A stretch of 64,000 nt of DNA from Sphingomonas bacterium (lineage in GTDB: Bacteria > Pseudomonadota > Alphaproteobacteria > Sphingomonadales > Sphingomonadaceae). Position 1 is the first letter of the stretch; the number at the start of each line of letters is the position of its first letter. Positions 1-7,605 of the stretch are shown here, piece after piece. Under the pieces are notes generated by a model. The model did not search any database. It was not told the origin of the DNA and worked only from the letters and a program-made list of their open reading frames with translations. The stretch is taken from the NCBI GenBank assembly GCA_030149245.1, contig JASBRX010000014.1, positions 1-64,000 on the forward strand, read 5' to 3'. Position numbers and translations under genes: made by a program.

Positions 1-103
1 GCGGAAGGTGGGCGGATCGACGGTCGATATGTGGCGGCTCCCGCAAACCCCGCGATCTGTTGCGTCGCCGCACCAGCCCGCGCCCCCACCCGGCCACCCA
101 TAG
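1..103 (+). CDS. 3' end of a second, inverted methyltransferase-like gene (partial)
   Basis: Reading from base 2 in the plus direction gives a C-terminal tail (RKVGGSTVDMWRLPQTPRSV and onward) that ends at TAG 101-103. It matches the C-terminal part of the minus-strand methyltransferase at 1-770 except for D/Y, L/I and A/E changes. Only this 33-codon tail is inside the window. It is real coding sequence only if the inverted duplication is genuine. It could equally be the mirror image of the neighbouring gene created by an assembly fold-back. Confidence 0.4.
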   Translation, partial: RKVGGSTVDMWRLPQTPRSVASPHQPAPPPGHP

Positions 104-216
104 AATCACCGCGCGGTGGGTGGCCGGGTGGGGGAGCGGGCTGGTGCGGCGACTCAACAGATCGCGGGGTTTGCGGGATCCGCCACATATAGACCGTCGA
201 TCCGCCCACCTTCCGC
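1..216. repeat. Long inverted repeat, 100-bp arms with a 16-nt loop
   Basis: Bases 1-100 and the reverse complement of 117-216 match at 96 of 100 positions. The loop is 101-116. The four mismatches are at 26/191, 38/179, 63/154 and 82/135. The inner 28 bp of each arm belong to a dispersed palindrome family that also occurs at 5104-5185 and 29580-29664. The outer part is coding sequence of a methyltransferase, present on both arms. The repeat reaches the window edge, so its full length is unknown. It is either an inverted gene-end duplication or a fold-back assembly artefact. Confidence 0.9.
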
Positions 217-770
217 TTCGCCTCCGGCTTCCAATCGCCCATGTCGAAGGCGTGGCTCACCACGCGCGTGCCCGGCTTCAACTGTGCGAACAGCTGCGGG
301 CGCAGGCGCAGATTGACTTCGGGCAGCAGATACATGGTGACCACGTCAGCGGAGCTGAGGTCGGTCTTGAACAGATCCACCGCCTCGAATCGCACCCGAT
401 CCGCGACCCCGGCATCCTCGGCCGCCGCGCGCGCCGTGCGGATCAGCACCGGATCGAGATCGACGCCCAGCCCCGTTGCCCCGCGCTCCTTCGCCGCAGC
501 GATCAGGATGCGCCCGTCACCAGTGCCAAGGTCGATCACGGTGTCCCCGGCCTTCACCTCGCCCATCTCAAGCATCAGCGCGACCACATCGCGGCGCGTG
601 CTCTTGTACGGGACGTCCAGCTTCGGCCCGCCAAAGAGCGTCGTCGCGGAACAGCTGACCATCGTCGGCAGCATGCACCGCCCGCCCAGCGCGATCAGCC
701 CCAGCGCCAGCACGGCCAGCACGAGCGCGAGCAGGCGAAGACGGGCGGCGGAGGACAGGGAACGCAGCAT
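1..770 (-). CDS. Class I SAM-dependent methyltransferase, membrane-anchored or exported (C-terminus runs off the window)
   Basis: The ATG at 770-768 opens a protein with a basic, hydrophobic N-terminus (residues 1-35), which looks like a signal anchor or signal peptide. A methyltransferase core follows, with the SAM-binding motif VIDLGTGDGRILIAA and then GVDLDPVLI, DLFKTDLSSADVV and YLLPEVN. This fits the family of small exported methyltransferases; the substrate is unknown. The frame stays open through the inverted repeat to base 1, because the loop that supplies a stop on the plus strand reads through on this strand, so the last roughly 70 codons may not be native. It is divergent from the glycosyltransferase at 870. 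No strong ribosome binding site is visible. Confidence 0.7.
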   Translation of the reverse strand, partial: MLRSLSSAARLRLLALVLAVLALGLIALGGRCMLPTMVSCSATTLFGGPKLDVPYKSTRRDVVALMLEMGEVKAGDTVIDLGTGDGRILIAAAKERGATGLGVDLDPVLIRTARAAAEDAGVADRVRFEAVDLFKTDLSSADVVTMYLLPEVNLRLRPQLFAQLKPGTRVVSHAFDMGDWKPEAKRKVGGSTVYMWRIPQTPRSVESPHQPAPPPGHPPRGDSMGGRVGARAGAATQQIAGFAGAATYRPSIRPPS

Positions 771-869
771 CGGTGCGCGGTTTCTGCAACGGCGACAGCG
801 GCTTGTCCACCGGCCATGCGCGGCGCCAGCTTAACCCGATCTTCAGCGCAGCGCCCTATCCGCGATGCC

Positions 870-2105
870 ATGTCGTCCGCCGCCTTTCGTTCCGGGTTCC
901 CGGCCCCCTCCCCGCTGCTGGTCGCGCTGGTCGCGGCGGCGCAGGCCTGGGTGTTGTGGCCGCTCTTCACGCCGGACATGACCGCCTATCTGATCCCGTG
1001 GCTCGAGACGATCCGCGCCAACGGGGTCGCCGACGCCTTTGCACGCCCCTTCTCCAATTACATGCCGAGCTACCTCTACCTGCTCGCGCTGGTCAGCCCG
1101 CTCACCGCCTGGCTCGATCCGATGAGCGTGATCAAACTGCTCTCGGTCGCCGGGACCGTCGCACTCGCGCTCGCGATGCACCGGCTGCTCGGCGCGCTCG
1201 GCGTGACGCAGCGCACGCATTGGGCGGCACTGGTGATCGCCCTGCCCTCGGTCGCGTTCAACGCGCTGCTGATGGGCCAGTGCGATGCGATCTATGTCGC
1301 CGCCTGCCTGATGGCCGTCGCAATGACCGCCGAGCGGCGGCATGTCGCGATGTTCGTCTGGTGCGGCGTGGCGGTGGCGTTCAAGGCGCAGGCGGTACTG
1401 GTCGCCCCCTTCTTCCTCGCCATCGCGATCCAGCGCCGCGTGCCGTTGGTCCAGTGGCTCGCCGCGCCCGCCGCGCTGCTCGCGCTGATGGCCCCTGCCC
1501 TGCTCGCCGGCTGGCCGCCGTCGGACCTCGCGACGATCTATTTCCGACAGGCAGGGACGTTCAGCAACGAGATCGCACGCAACGCGCCGAACATCTGGTC
1601 ACTCGTCGGGATGATCGCCCCCGACTTCGCCCCGCGCCTGTTCGGCCTGGCGCTCGCCGCAGCGCTGGGCGCCGCCGCCTGGTTCATCGCCAAGATGCAG
1701 GTGGTCCGGTTCGACGCCGCTGGCCTGGTGGGCATGGCCGCACTTGCCGCGCTGCTATCCGCCGGGCTGCTGCCGCGCATGCATGAGCGCTATTTTCTGC
1801 TCGCCGACATGCTGATCCTGGCATTCGCCATTGCCCGGGGCACGCGCGCGGGTTTTGCGCTGGCGGCACTGGTCCAGATCGGATCGTTCGCCGCGATCAC
1901 CGGCTATCTTGGCCTGGGCACGCCGATGGTCGCGCTCGGCGCGGCGTGCATGATCGCCGCGACCTGGATCGCTGCACGACCGCTCGCCGTCCCGAATGCA
2001 AACGATAATCCCCCAACGGGACGAAATCCGGGACCAGCCGTGCTGCGGGGCGCATTGCGCTATGATATTGAACGCCGACTCAGTTTCCGGGGAAGTGGGG
2101 AGTGA
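870..2105 (+). CDS. Polytopic membrane glycosyltransferase (mannosyltransferase-like, GT39/GT87 type)
   Basis: A protein of 411 residues with roughly ten hydrophobic segments. Near the N-terminus is the acidic loop FTPDMTAYLIPWLETIRANG, typical of GT-C enzymes that take sugars from polyprenyl-phosphate donors in the inner membrane. Further motifs are YMPSYLYLLALVSPL and a loop containing RMHERYFLLADML, resembling the MHERY segment of GT87-like mannosyltransferases. The frame is open far upstream (from about base 60), but the upstream part is antisense to the methyltransferase and not protein-like, so I place the start at ATG 870. The bactofilin gene follows directly, which fits a role in cell-envelope assembly. 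The acceptor is unknown. Confidence 0.75.
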   Translation: MSSAAFRSGFPAPSPLLVALVAAAQAWVLWPLFTPDMTAYLIPWLETIRANGVADAFARPFSNYMPSYLYLLALVSPLTAWLDPMSVIKLLSVAGTVALALAMHRLLGALGVTQRTHWAALVIALPSVAFNALLMGQCDAIYVAACLMAVAMTAERRHVAMFVWCGVAVAFKAQAVLVAPFFLAIAIQRRVPLVQWLAAPAALLALMAPALLAGWPPSDLATIYFRQAGTFSNEIARNAPNIWSLVGMIAPDFAPRLFGLALAAALGAAAWFIAKMQVVRFDAAGLVGMAALAALLSAGLLPRMHERYFLLADMLILAFAIARGTRAGFALAALVQIGSFAAITGYLGLGTPMVALGAACMIAATWIAARPLAVPNANDNPPTGRNPGPAVLRGALRYDIERRLSFRGSGE

Positions 2106-2107
2106 AG

Positions 2108-2587
2108 ATGTTTAACAGTAACCGTTCGCGTGATGACCGTCCCACCATGCCGCCTGCACCGCCCGCCCCAAGCGGCGGCGCGTCGAAGCGCGGCATGTTT
2201 TCGGTCATCGGCCCGGACATCGTGATTACCGGCAACGTCAAGGCCAGCAGCGAGCTGCATATTGAGGGCCGGATCGAAGGCGATGTCGACTGCGGCACGT
2301 TGGCGCAGGGCGCCGACAGCCAGATTTTCGGCAGCGTCACCGCCGACAGCGCGCGCCTCGCCGGTGCGATCGAGGGTACGGTCCGCGCCAAGCTGCTGAC
2401 CGTCGAGCGCACCGCGCGCATCACCGGCGATGTCGAATATGAAAACATCACCATCGAAAATGGCGGCCATATCGATGGTCGCCTCAAGCATATGAGCGCG
2501 ATCACCGCCGCACCGGTCCGCGCCGAGCCCGTACAGCCGGGCGCAGCCGCCCCGGTCACGGTCGCGGCCGTGGTGGGTTCGAACTGA
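2108..2587 (+). CDS. Bactofilin (polymer-forming cytoskeletal protein)
   Basis: A protein of 159 residues. After a proline-rich, disordered N-terminus of about 35 residues comes a beta-helical bactofilin core (DUF583): VIGPDIVITGNVKASSELHI, EGRIEGDVDCG, GSVTADSARLAGAIEGTV, LLTVERTARITGDVEYENI and GGHIDGRL, with the repeating glycine and valine spacing of the family. Bactofilins self-assemble into filaments at the inner membrane and recruit envelope enzymes. A GTG at 2102 is possible, but GGGGAG at 2096-2101 is spaced correctly for ATG 2108. The gene begins two bases after the glycosyltransferase stop, so the two are probably co-transcribed. A rho-independent terminator follows at 2631. Confidence 0.92.
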   Translation: MFNSNRSRDDRPTMPPAPPAPSGGASKRGMFSVIGPDIVITGNVKASSELHIEGRIEGDVDCGTLAQGADSQIFGSVTADSARLAGAIEGTVRAKLLTVERTARITGDVEYENITIENGGHIDGRLKHMSAITAAPVRAEPVQPGAAAPVTVAAVVGSN

Positions 2588-2630
2588 TCCAGACTGTTCG
2601 GCGCGGACCACGGTCCGTGCCGGGGCATCG

Positions 2631-2662
2631 GGGCGCGTTCCTTTCGGGACGCGCCCTTTTTT
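2631..2662 (+). terminator. Rho-independent terminator after bactofilin
   Basis: An 8-bp GC stem, 2631-2638 (gggcgcgt) pairing with 2649-2656 (acgcgccc), with a short loop and a run of T at 2657-2662. It lies 44 bases after the bactofilin stop and separates that unit from the lectin gene. Confidence 0.85.
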
Positions 2663-2854
2663 CTGCGCTGTCGCCGGGCACCCGCGCCGGCTTCATCCAT
2701 TATGGCGCTCACTCTCCAGCGCCCGAACGCCGGTCAGGTTATGACGGTGCATCGCCGAATCCGGCGATCGGTCCTGCGTATCGATCACAACACGACCCGA
2801 ACCCGCATCGCCAAAAGCGCCTGTCGGGCGGTCGGCACTTCAGGAGAGAACAGC

Positions 2855-3676
2855 GTGACGATCTATGCGATTCAGAACCAATGGGGCGGCGACAGCGCGC
2901 CGTGGCATGATGGCGGCCTCCTCAGCATCGGCAACCGCGCCGGCCAGAATCCGATCGCCCTGGCGATCAGCTCGGGCGATGGCGGACGCAGCTTTACCGG
3001 GTCGATGACCTATGAGGGCGAAGGTCCGATCGGTGTCCGCGCGACGCTGGTAACCACCAATTGCTATCAGGTCGAAAACCAGTGGGGCGGGAACGACGCC
3101 CCGTGGCACGACGCCGGGCTGTTTCTGCTGGGCGCGCGCAACGGCCAGAATGCCGTCGCGTTCGACCTCACCTCCGGTGACGGCGGCCAGACCCTCACCG
3201 GATCGATGACCTATGCCGGCGAAGGTCCGATCGGGGTCAAGGGTGCAATCTCCGACGGCACCGGGTTCAACGCGACGAACCAATGGGGCGGCGACAGCGC
3301 GCCATGGCATCAAGGCGGGCTGTGGGTTCTCGGCTGCCGCCCGGACCAGCCGGTGGCTGCGATCGACGTGACCAGCCCCGACAATGGCAAGACGCTGGTC
3401 GGATCGATGACATATGTCGGCGAAGGCCCGATCGGCTTCCGCGGCACCCAGACCATGGCCAACACCTACAGCGTGCTCAACCAATGGGGCGGGAATGACG
3501 CGCCCTGGCATCCCGGGGGCACCTGGGTCATCGGCTGCCGCGGCACGCAGGGCGTCGTGGCGGTCAACGTCACCGGCACCGGCGCCGCGCTGGAGGGCAG
3601 CATGACCTATGCCGGCGAAGGTCCGATCGGCCTCGACCTGGTCCCCGCCACCGCCGACGCGCTCGCCCCCGCCTGA
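2855..3676 (+). CDS. OAA-family mannose-binding lectin with four tandem repeats
   Basis: A protein of 273 residues made of four repeats of about 67 residues. Each repeat contains NQWGG(D/N)(S/D)APWH and ends GSMTY(A/V/E)GEGPIG. These are the diagnostic motifs of the Oscillatoria agardhii agglutinin family, which folds into a compact beta-barrel and binds the branched core of high-mannose glycans. OAA itself has two repeats; four repeats are the arrangement of the myxobacterial hemagglutinin MBHA and the Burkholderia BOA lectin. No signal peptide is visible. The start is GTG 2855, preceded by AGGAGA at 2842-2847; the frame is open upstream to 2702, but that part has no lectin character. The gene stands alone between two terminators. 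Its natural ligand is unknown. Confidence 0.93.
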   Translation: MTIYAIQNQWGGDSAPWHDGGLLSIGNRAGQNPIALAISSGDGGRSFTGSMTYEGEGPIGVRATLVTTNCYQVENQWGGNDAPWHDAGLFLLGARNGQNAVAFDLTSGDGGQTLTGSMTYAGEGPIGVKGAISDGTGFNATNQWGGDSAPWHQGGLWVLGCRPDQPVAAIDVTSPDNGKTLVGSMTYVGEGPIGFRGTQTMANTYSVLNQWGGNDAPWHPGGTWVIGCRGTQGVVAVNVTGTGAALEGSMTYAGEGPIGLDLVPATADALAPA

Positions 3677-3686
3677 GCGCGAAATC

Positions 3687-3727
3687 GCCGGGTCTGCGGT
3701 TCCTCCCGCCGCGGGCCCGGCATTTTT
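3687..3727 (+). terminator. Terminator between lectin and amidohydrolase
   Basis: Imperfect stem: gccggg (3687-3692) pairs with cccggc, which ends at 3721, and gcgg pairs with ccgc inside. A run of six T follows (3723-3728). The lectin and the amidohydrolase converge here, so it may act for both. Confidence 0.7.
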
Positions 3728-3734
3728 TCCGGCC

Positions 3735-5009
3735 TCAGTCGCCGACGCGTTCGCCGCCCTTGATCACATCGGTGACCTTGGTCAGCACGGTAACGTCCTT
3801 GAGCGGATCGCCCTCGACCGCGATCAGGTCGCCATAGCGCCCCACCTCGATCGCGCCGACATCCTTGGTCCGCCCCAGCGCTTCGGCGGCGTTGAGCGTT
3901 GCTGCGCGGATCGCCTCCAGCGGCGTCATGCCGTACTGGACCATATATTTGAACTGCCCGGCCGCCGTGCCGTGCGGCATCACGCCTGCATCGCTGCCGA
4001 ACACCATCTTCACCCCTGCCGCATGCGCCTTGCGGAAATTGTCGCGCTGGATCTGCGCGATCTCGCGGTCCTTGCGGAGGTTATCCTCCAGCACGCCGTT
4101 CTTCTTGCCCTCGGCCTGGGTGTAATCGGTGTTGTAGATATCCATCGAAAACCACACCGGCTGCTTGCGCGCGGCCGCCAGCTTGATCCCCTCTTCATCG
4201 ACCAGGCTGGCATGTTCGATGGTGTCGATGCCCGCGCGGATCGCGGCCTTGATCCCGGCCGCGCCATGCGCGTGTGCCGCGACCTTCAGGCCCCATTGAT
4301 GCGCCTCGTCGGCAATGGCGCGCATTTCCTCTTCGGACAACTGCTGCTGCCCCGGCTCGGTGTTGCGAGAGAAGACCCCACCGGTGGCGCAGATCTTGAT
4401 CACCTCAGCACCATATTTGCGCTGCTCGCGCACGATCCGGCGTAGTTCCTGCGCCCCATCGCCGACGGCCACGCCCTTTTGCTTGAACGAGGGCGGCAGA
4501 TAGGTGCTGTCGCAATGCCCACCCGTAGCGCCGAGCGAATGCGCCGCCGGCACGATCCGCGGCCCGGCGATCAGCCCCTCGTCGATCGCCTGCTTGTATC
4601 CGACATCGGCGTAATTTTCCGACCCGACGTTGCGGATCGTGGTGAACCCCGCCCTGAGCATCGCGCGGGCATTCGCCGTTCCCTGAATCGCCCAGAAGCT
4701 GTCGGTGAACTGAAGGCCGGTATAGCCGCCATAAAGCGGGTTGCTGTCGAGATAAACATGCATGTCGATCAGCCCAAGCAGCACCGTCTTGCCGCTCAAA
4801 TTGATGTGCCGCACGTCGCTGCCCCAGCACACGGTGCGCGCGTCGGCGATGCTGGTAATGCGACCATCGGTGATGAAGATCGCCGGATGCTCGACCACCG
4901 TGCCCTTGACCACATCGATCATCCGGTCGGCGGTAACGACCACCGTTTCGGCGGCGGCGGGGGTGGCTGCTGCAAAGGCCAGTACAGCGCCGATCATGCC
5001 CAATTTCAT
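3735..5009 (-). CDS. Exported amidohydrolase family protein (Xaa-Pro dipeptidase / imidazolonepropionase-like), altered HxH motif
   Basis: A protein of 424 residues with a cleavable signal peptide (residues 1-20, ending AAA-E). A metal-dependent amidohydrolase barrel follows: VVVTADRMIDV, ITDGRITSI, LSGKTVLLGLIDMHVYLDS, the lysine segment KICATGGVFS, the metal-ligand histidines in AAHAHG and TIEHAS, and the aspartate in FGSDAGV. Family members cleave dipeptides or related amides in the periplasm. The usual HxH of the first metal-binding motif (PGLIDMHVHL) reads HVY here (His84, Tyr86), with Leu in place of the preceding Pro. All other visible ligands are kept. It is a single-gene unit with a palindromic repeat upstream at 5104. 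Confidence 0.85.
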   Translation of the reverse strand: MKLGMIGAVLAFAAATPAAAETVVVTADRMIDVVKGTVVEHPAIFITDGRITSIADARTVCWGSDVRHINLSGKTVLLGLIDMHVYLDSNPLYGGYTGLQFTDSFWAIQGTANARAMLRAGFTTIRNVGSENYADVGYKQAIDEGLIAGPRIVPAAHSLGATGGHCDSTYLPPSFKQKGVAVGDGAQELRRIVREQRKYGAEVIKICATGGVFSRNTEPGQQQLSEEEMRAIADEAHQWGLKVAAHAHGAAGIKAAIRAGIDTIEHASLVDEEGIKLAAARKQPVWFSMDIYNTDYTQAEGKKNGVLEDNLRKDREIAQIQRDNFRKAHAAGVKMVFGSDAGVMPHGTAAGQFKYMVQYGMTPLEAIRAATLNAAEALGRTKDVGAIEVGRYGDLIAVEGDPLKDVTVLTKVTDVIKGGERVGD

Positions 5010-5103
5010 GCGTTACTCCCTTGATCCCGTTTGCGACACGCTCGCCGCGAACGGGATCAAGGTCAATCGCTTCGCGTCTGTTTCAGGAAAGCTGAAACGG
5101 TTT

Positions 5104-5185
5104 CGGCACCGGCCCGCTCCCCCACCCGGCCACCCATAGAATACACTGTCGTTGGGTCGCCGGGTGGGGGAGCGGGCCGGTGCCG
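5104..5185. repeat. Dispersed palindrome, 33-bp arms, 16-nt loop (copy 2)
   Basis: The left arm 5104-5136 pairs with the right arm 5153-5185 with a single mismatch; the loop is 5137-5152. The arm core (cccgctcccccacccggcca) recurs at 1-216 and 29580-29664, while the loops differ. This copy lies between the lpdA stop (5211, minus) and the start of the amidohydrolase, so it could end the pdh-type operon transcript. No T-run is present. Confidence 0.9.
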
Positions 5186-5210
5186 CCATTCAGCGCAGCT
5201 GAACCCAACC

Positions 5211-6611
5211 CTAGATGTGGATCACCCGCCCATAGGCCGCCAGCACGCTTTCATGCATCGACTCGCTGATCGTCGGGTGCGGGAACACCGTTTCCATCAG
5301 CTCCGCCTCGGTCGTCTCTAGCGTCTTGCCGATGGTATAGCCCTGGATCATCTCGGTCACTTCCGCGCCGATCATGTGCGCGCCGAGCAGTTCGCCGGTC
5401 TTGGCGTCGAACACGGTCTTCACGAACCCGTCCGGCTCGCCCAGCGCGATCGCCTTGCCGTTGCCGATGAAGGGGAAATTGCCGACCTTGACCTCATAGC
5501 CCGCTTCCTTCGCCTTCGCCTCGGTCAGGCCGACGCTGGCGATCTGCGGGTGGCAATAGGTGCAGCCCGGAATGTTGCGCGGGTCCATCGCGTGCGGATG
5601 CTTGCCCGCAATCGCCTCGGCCGCGATCACGCCTTCATGGCTCGCCTTGTGCGCCAGCCACGGCGGCGCGGTGATGTCGCCGATCGCGTAGAGGCCCTCG
5701 ATGTTGGTCTTGCACGCCGGATCGGTCTTGAGGAACCCGCGATCGTCGACCTCGACGCCCAGTTCCTTGAGGCCGATGTCCGCGGTGTTCGGCACGATGC
5801 CGATCGCGACGATAACGTGGCTAAAGTCGCCCACTACCGGCTTGCCGTCCTTGCCGGTGATCGTCGCCTTCACGCCCTTCGCATCCGCGCTGATCGAATC
5901 GATCTTGGCGCTGGTCATGATGGTCATGCCCTGCTTCTTGAGCGCCTTCTCCAGATGCGCGGAGATGTCCTTGTCCTCGACCGGAACGATGCGGTCGAGC
6001 ATCTCGACCACGGTCACATCCGCGCCCATGTCGTTGTAAAAACTCGCGAATTCGATCCCGATCGCGCCGGATCCGATGACCAGCAGCTTGCTCGGCATTT
6101 CCTTGGGCGTCATCGCGTGGCGATAGGTCCACACCTTGTTGCCATCGGCGGGCAGGTTCGGCAGGTCGCGGGCGCGCGCGCCGGTGGCGAGGATGATGTT
6201 CTTGCCCACCAGCTCGGTCACCTTGCCGTCCGCGCCGGTGACGCTGAGCTTGCCTTTGCCGGTCAGCTTGCCGGTACCAATGTGCACCGCGATCTTGTTC
6301 TTTTTCATCAGGTGCGTGATGCCCTGATTGAGCTGCTTGGCGACGCCGCGCGAGCGCTTGACCACCGCGTCCAGATCGGCGCTGATCTTCTCGGCGGCGA
6401 GGCCATAGTCCTTGGCATGCTGCATGAAGTGGAAGATCTCGGCCGAGCGCAGCAGCGCCTTGGTCGGGATGCACCCCCAGTTGAGGCAAATACCGCCGAG
6501 CAGCTCGCGCTCGACGATCGCGGTCTTGAGACCGAGCTGGCTCGCGCGGATCGCGGCGACATAGCCGCCGGGTCCGGAGCCGAGCACGATCACGTCATAG
6601 GATTCAGCCAA
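5211..6611 (-). CDS. lpdA: Dihydrolipoyl dehydrogenase (E3)
   Basis: A flavoprotein of 466 residues that reoxidises dihydrolipoamide in 2-oxoacid dehydrogenase complexes using FAD and NAD+. The N-terminus has the FAD-binding GSGPGGYVAAIRA. The redox-active disulfide lies in GGICLNWGCIPTKALL. A second Rossmann motif, VIGSGAIGIEFASF, binds NAD. GLYAIGDITAPPWLAHKASH is the second FAD contact, and the C-terminal HPHPTISESMHE carries the catalytic His-Glu pair. Length is normal. It is the last gene of a minus-strand operon that begins with the E2 gene at 8940, and its start overlaps the stop of the upstream small membrane protein by 8 bases. Confidence 0.97.
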   Translation of the reverse strand: MAESYDVIVLGSGPGGYVAAIRASQLGLKTAIVERELLGGICLNWGCIPTKALLRSAEIFHFMQHAKDYGLAAEKISADLDAVVKRSRGVAKQLNQGITHLMKKNKIAVHIGTGKLTGKGKLSVTGADGKVTELVGKNIILATGARARDLPNLPADGNKVWTYRHAMTPKEMPSKLLVIGSGAIGIEFASFYNDMGADVTVVEMLDRIVPVEDKDISAHLEKALKKQGMTIMTSAKIDSISADAKGVKATITGKDGKPVVGDFSHVIVAIGIVPNTADIGLKELGVEVDDRGFLKTDPACKTNIEGLYAIGDITAPPWLAHKASHEGVIAAEAIAGKHPHAMDPRNIPGCTYCHPQIASVGLTEAKAKEAGYEVKVGNFPFIGNGKAIALGEPDGFVKTVFDAKTGELLGAHMIGAEVTEMIQGYTIGKTLETTEAELMETVFPHPTISESMHESVLAAYGRVIHI

Positions 6612-6996
6612 GGGGAATGTCCTTCTTACGAGCTAAAAGATCGAGATTGAAAAGCGCCCAAACGAGCGCGACTGCCGCCCCGGGCAGAATGCCGAGTAAG
6701 CCCACCTTCCAAGCAAGCCCCGCCAACACGGAACCCATCAAAAATCCGCCAGCAGCCCCGCCTAGGATAATGAGAGCCAGCTTGGCAGACGGGCGCAAAT
6801 CATAGTGCGAAACAAGCCGCTCGGTCGGCCAGCAGGCTGCTACAATTCCGATCGAATTGAGCAGCAGGCCAAAAGCGAGATCGCCGATATTGGGTAATAC
6901 GATTTGAAACGGGTCAGATCGAAAAGCCAGTGTCGCGGCCCACTGCATCAGGGGAACGCCGACAAGAGCCGGGATGAAGAGACGCCGAAAAAGCAT
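6604..6996 (-). CDS. Small integral membrane protein of unknown function
   Basis: A protein of 130 residues with about four hydrophobic segments (near 5-25, 40-60, 72-95 and 98-118), a basic RRLF start and a basic ARKKD end, as expected for an inner-membrane protein. I recognise no family motif. The frame is slightly less GC-rich than its neighbours (codons such as ATA, CTT, AAA). It sits inside the E2-thioesterase-E3 operon: its start follows the thioesterase stop by one base and its end overlaps lpdA. The tight coupling supports that it is translated. Confidence 0.75.
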   Translation of the reverse strand: MLFRRLFIPALVGVPLMQWAATLAFRSDPFQIVLPNIGDLAFGLLLNSIGIVAACWPTERLVSHYDLRPSAKLALIILGGAAGGFLMGSVLAGLAWKVGLLGILPGAAVALVWALFNLDLLARKKDIPLG

Positions 6997-6997
6997 A

Positions 6998-7381
6998 TCA
7001 CCCGTCCACCGGCCGCGGTTTGCGGTCCTCGCCGACCGCGACGAAGGTGAAGTTCGCCTGGGTCACCAGTTCGCGCTCTTCGCCATGGCGGCAGCGGCGC
7101 CAGGCTTCGACCTCGATCAGCATCGAGCTGCGCCCGATCTTCACGATCTGGGCATAGACCGACACTTCGTCGCCGACCGCAACCGGCGCGTGGAACTGCA
7201 TCCCGTCCATCGCGACGGTGACTGCACGCCCCTTGGCGCGGCGCGCGGCGACGAGGCCGGCGGCAAGGTCCATCTGTCCCACCAGCCAACCGCCGAAAAT
7301 GTCGCCATAGGCATTGGCATCGGCGGGCATGGTGCTGACGCGGATCGACGGTTCGATCGCGGGGGGCGTGCGGTCAGGCAT
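6998..7381 (-). CDS. Acyl-CoA thioesterase, YciA-like hotdog fold
   Basis: A protein of 127 residues, the usual size for a single hotdog-domain thioesterase of the YciA / acyl-CoA hydrolase type. The active-site region is MPADANAYGDIFGGWLVGQMDLAAGLVA, in which the Asn/Asp and GG residues match the family. FHAPVAVGDEVSVYAQIVKIGRSSMLIEVEAW is the central strand pair. It hydrolyses acyl-CoA thioesters in the cytoplasm. It overlaps the stop of the 73-residue membrane protein (ATGCCTGA arrangement) and shares the operon with the E2 and E3 subunits, which suggests a link with acetyl-CoA or short acyl-CoA balance. Confidence 0.88.
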   Translation of the reverse strand: MPDRTPPAIEPSIRVSTMPADANAYGDIFGGWLVGQMDLAAGLVAARRAKGRAVTVAMDGMQFHAPVAVGDEVSVYAQIVKIGRSSMLIEVEAWRRCRHGEERELVTQANFTFVAVGEDRKPRPVDG

Positions 7382-7595
7382 CGCCTCCGCCCTCCCCGCC
7401 CTGCGGGTTGCGCTGCAGCCACATCGCGCGGCGCATCGGCCCGATCCCCATCACGATGATGCACAGGATAGCGATGCCCGTGACCAGCCACACATCGCCC
7501 TGCGCGAGCGGATAGGCCCAGCTCGCCAGCGCCCCGATCAGCAGCGCGACCGCGATTCCCGCGGCAATGTGCAATGCTTCGATCAGGACGCGCAT
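7374..7595 (-). CDS. Small membrane protein (73 residues), unknown function
   Basis: A protein of 73 residues with two hydrophobic helices (about 8-28 and 35-52) separated by a short polar turn. The tail is charged and glycine-rich. No known motif. It starts 10 bases after the E2 gene stop, and its own stop overlaps the thioesterase start, so translational coupling is likely. Similar small membrane proteins follow pdh genes in sphingomonads as far as I recall, but I cannot assign a role. Confidence 0.7.
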   Translation of the reverse strand: MRVLIEALHIAAGIAVALLIGALASWAYPLAQGDVWLVTGIAILCIIVMGIGPMRRAMWLQRNPQGGEGGGDA

Positions 7596-7605
7596 GGTGC
7601 GGGGC

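Noticed and set aside
60..869. Open plus-strand frame upstream of the glycosyltransferase (would give a 681-residue protein).
   Set aside because: The upstream 270 codons are antisense to the methyltransferase and rich in Arg/His with no protein character; the membrane enzyme clearly begins at 870.
5104..5185. Considered as part of a CRISPR array together with the other palindromes.
   Set aside because: Copies are many kilobases apart, not regularly spaced, and each is a single self-complementary unit without spacers.
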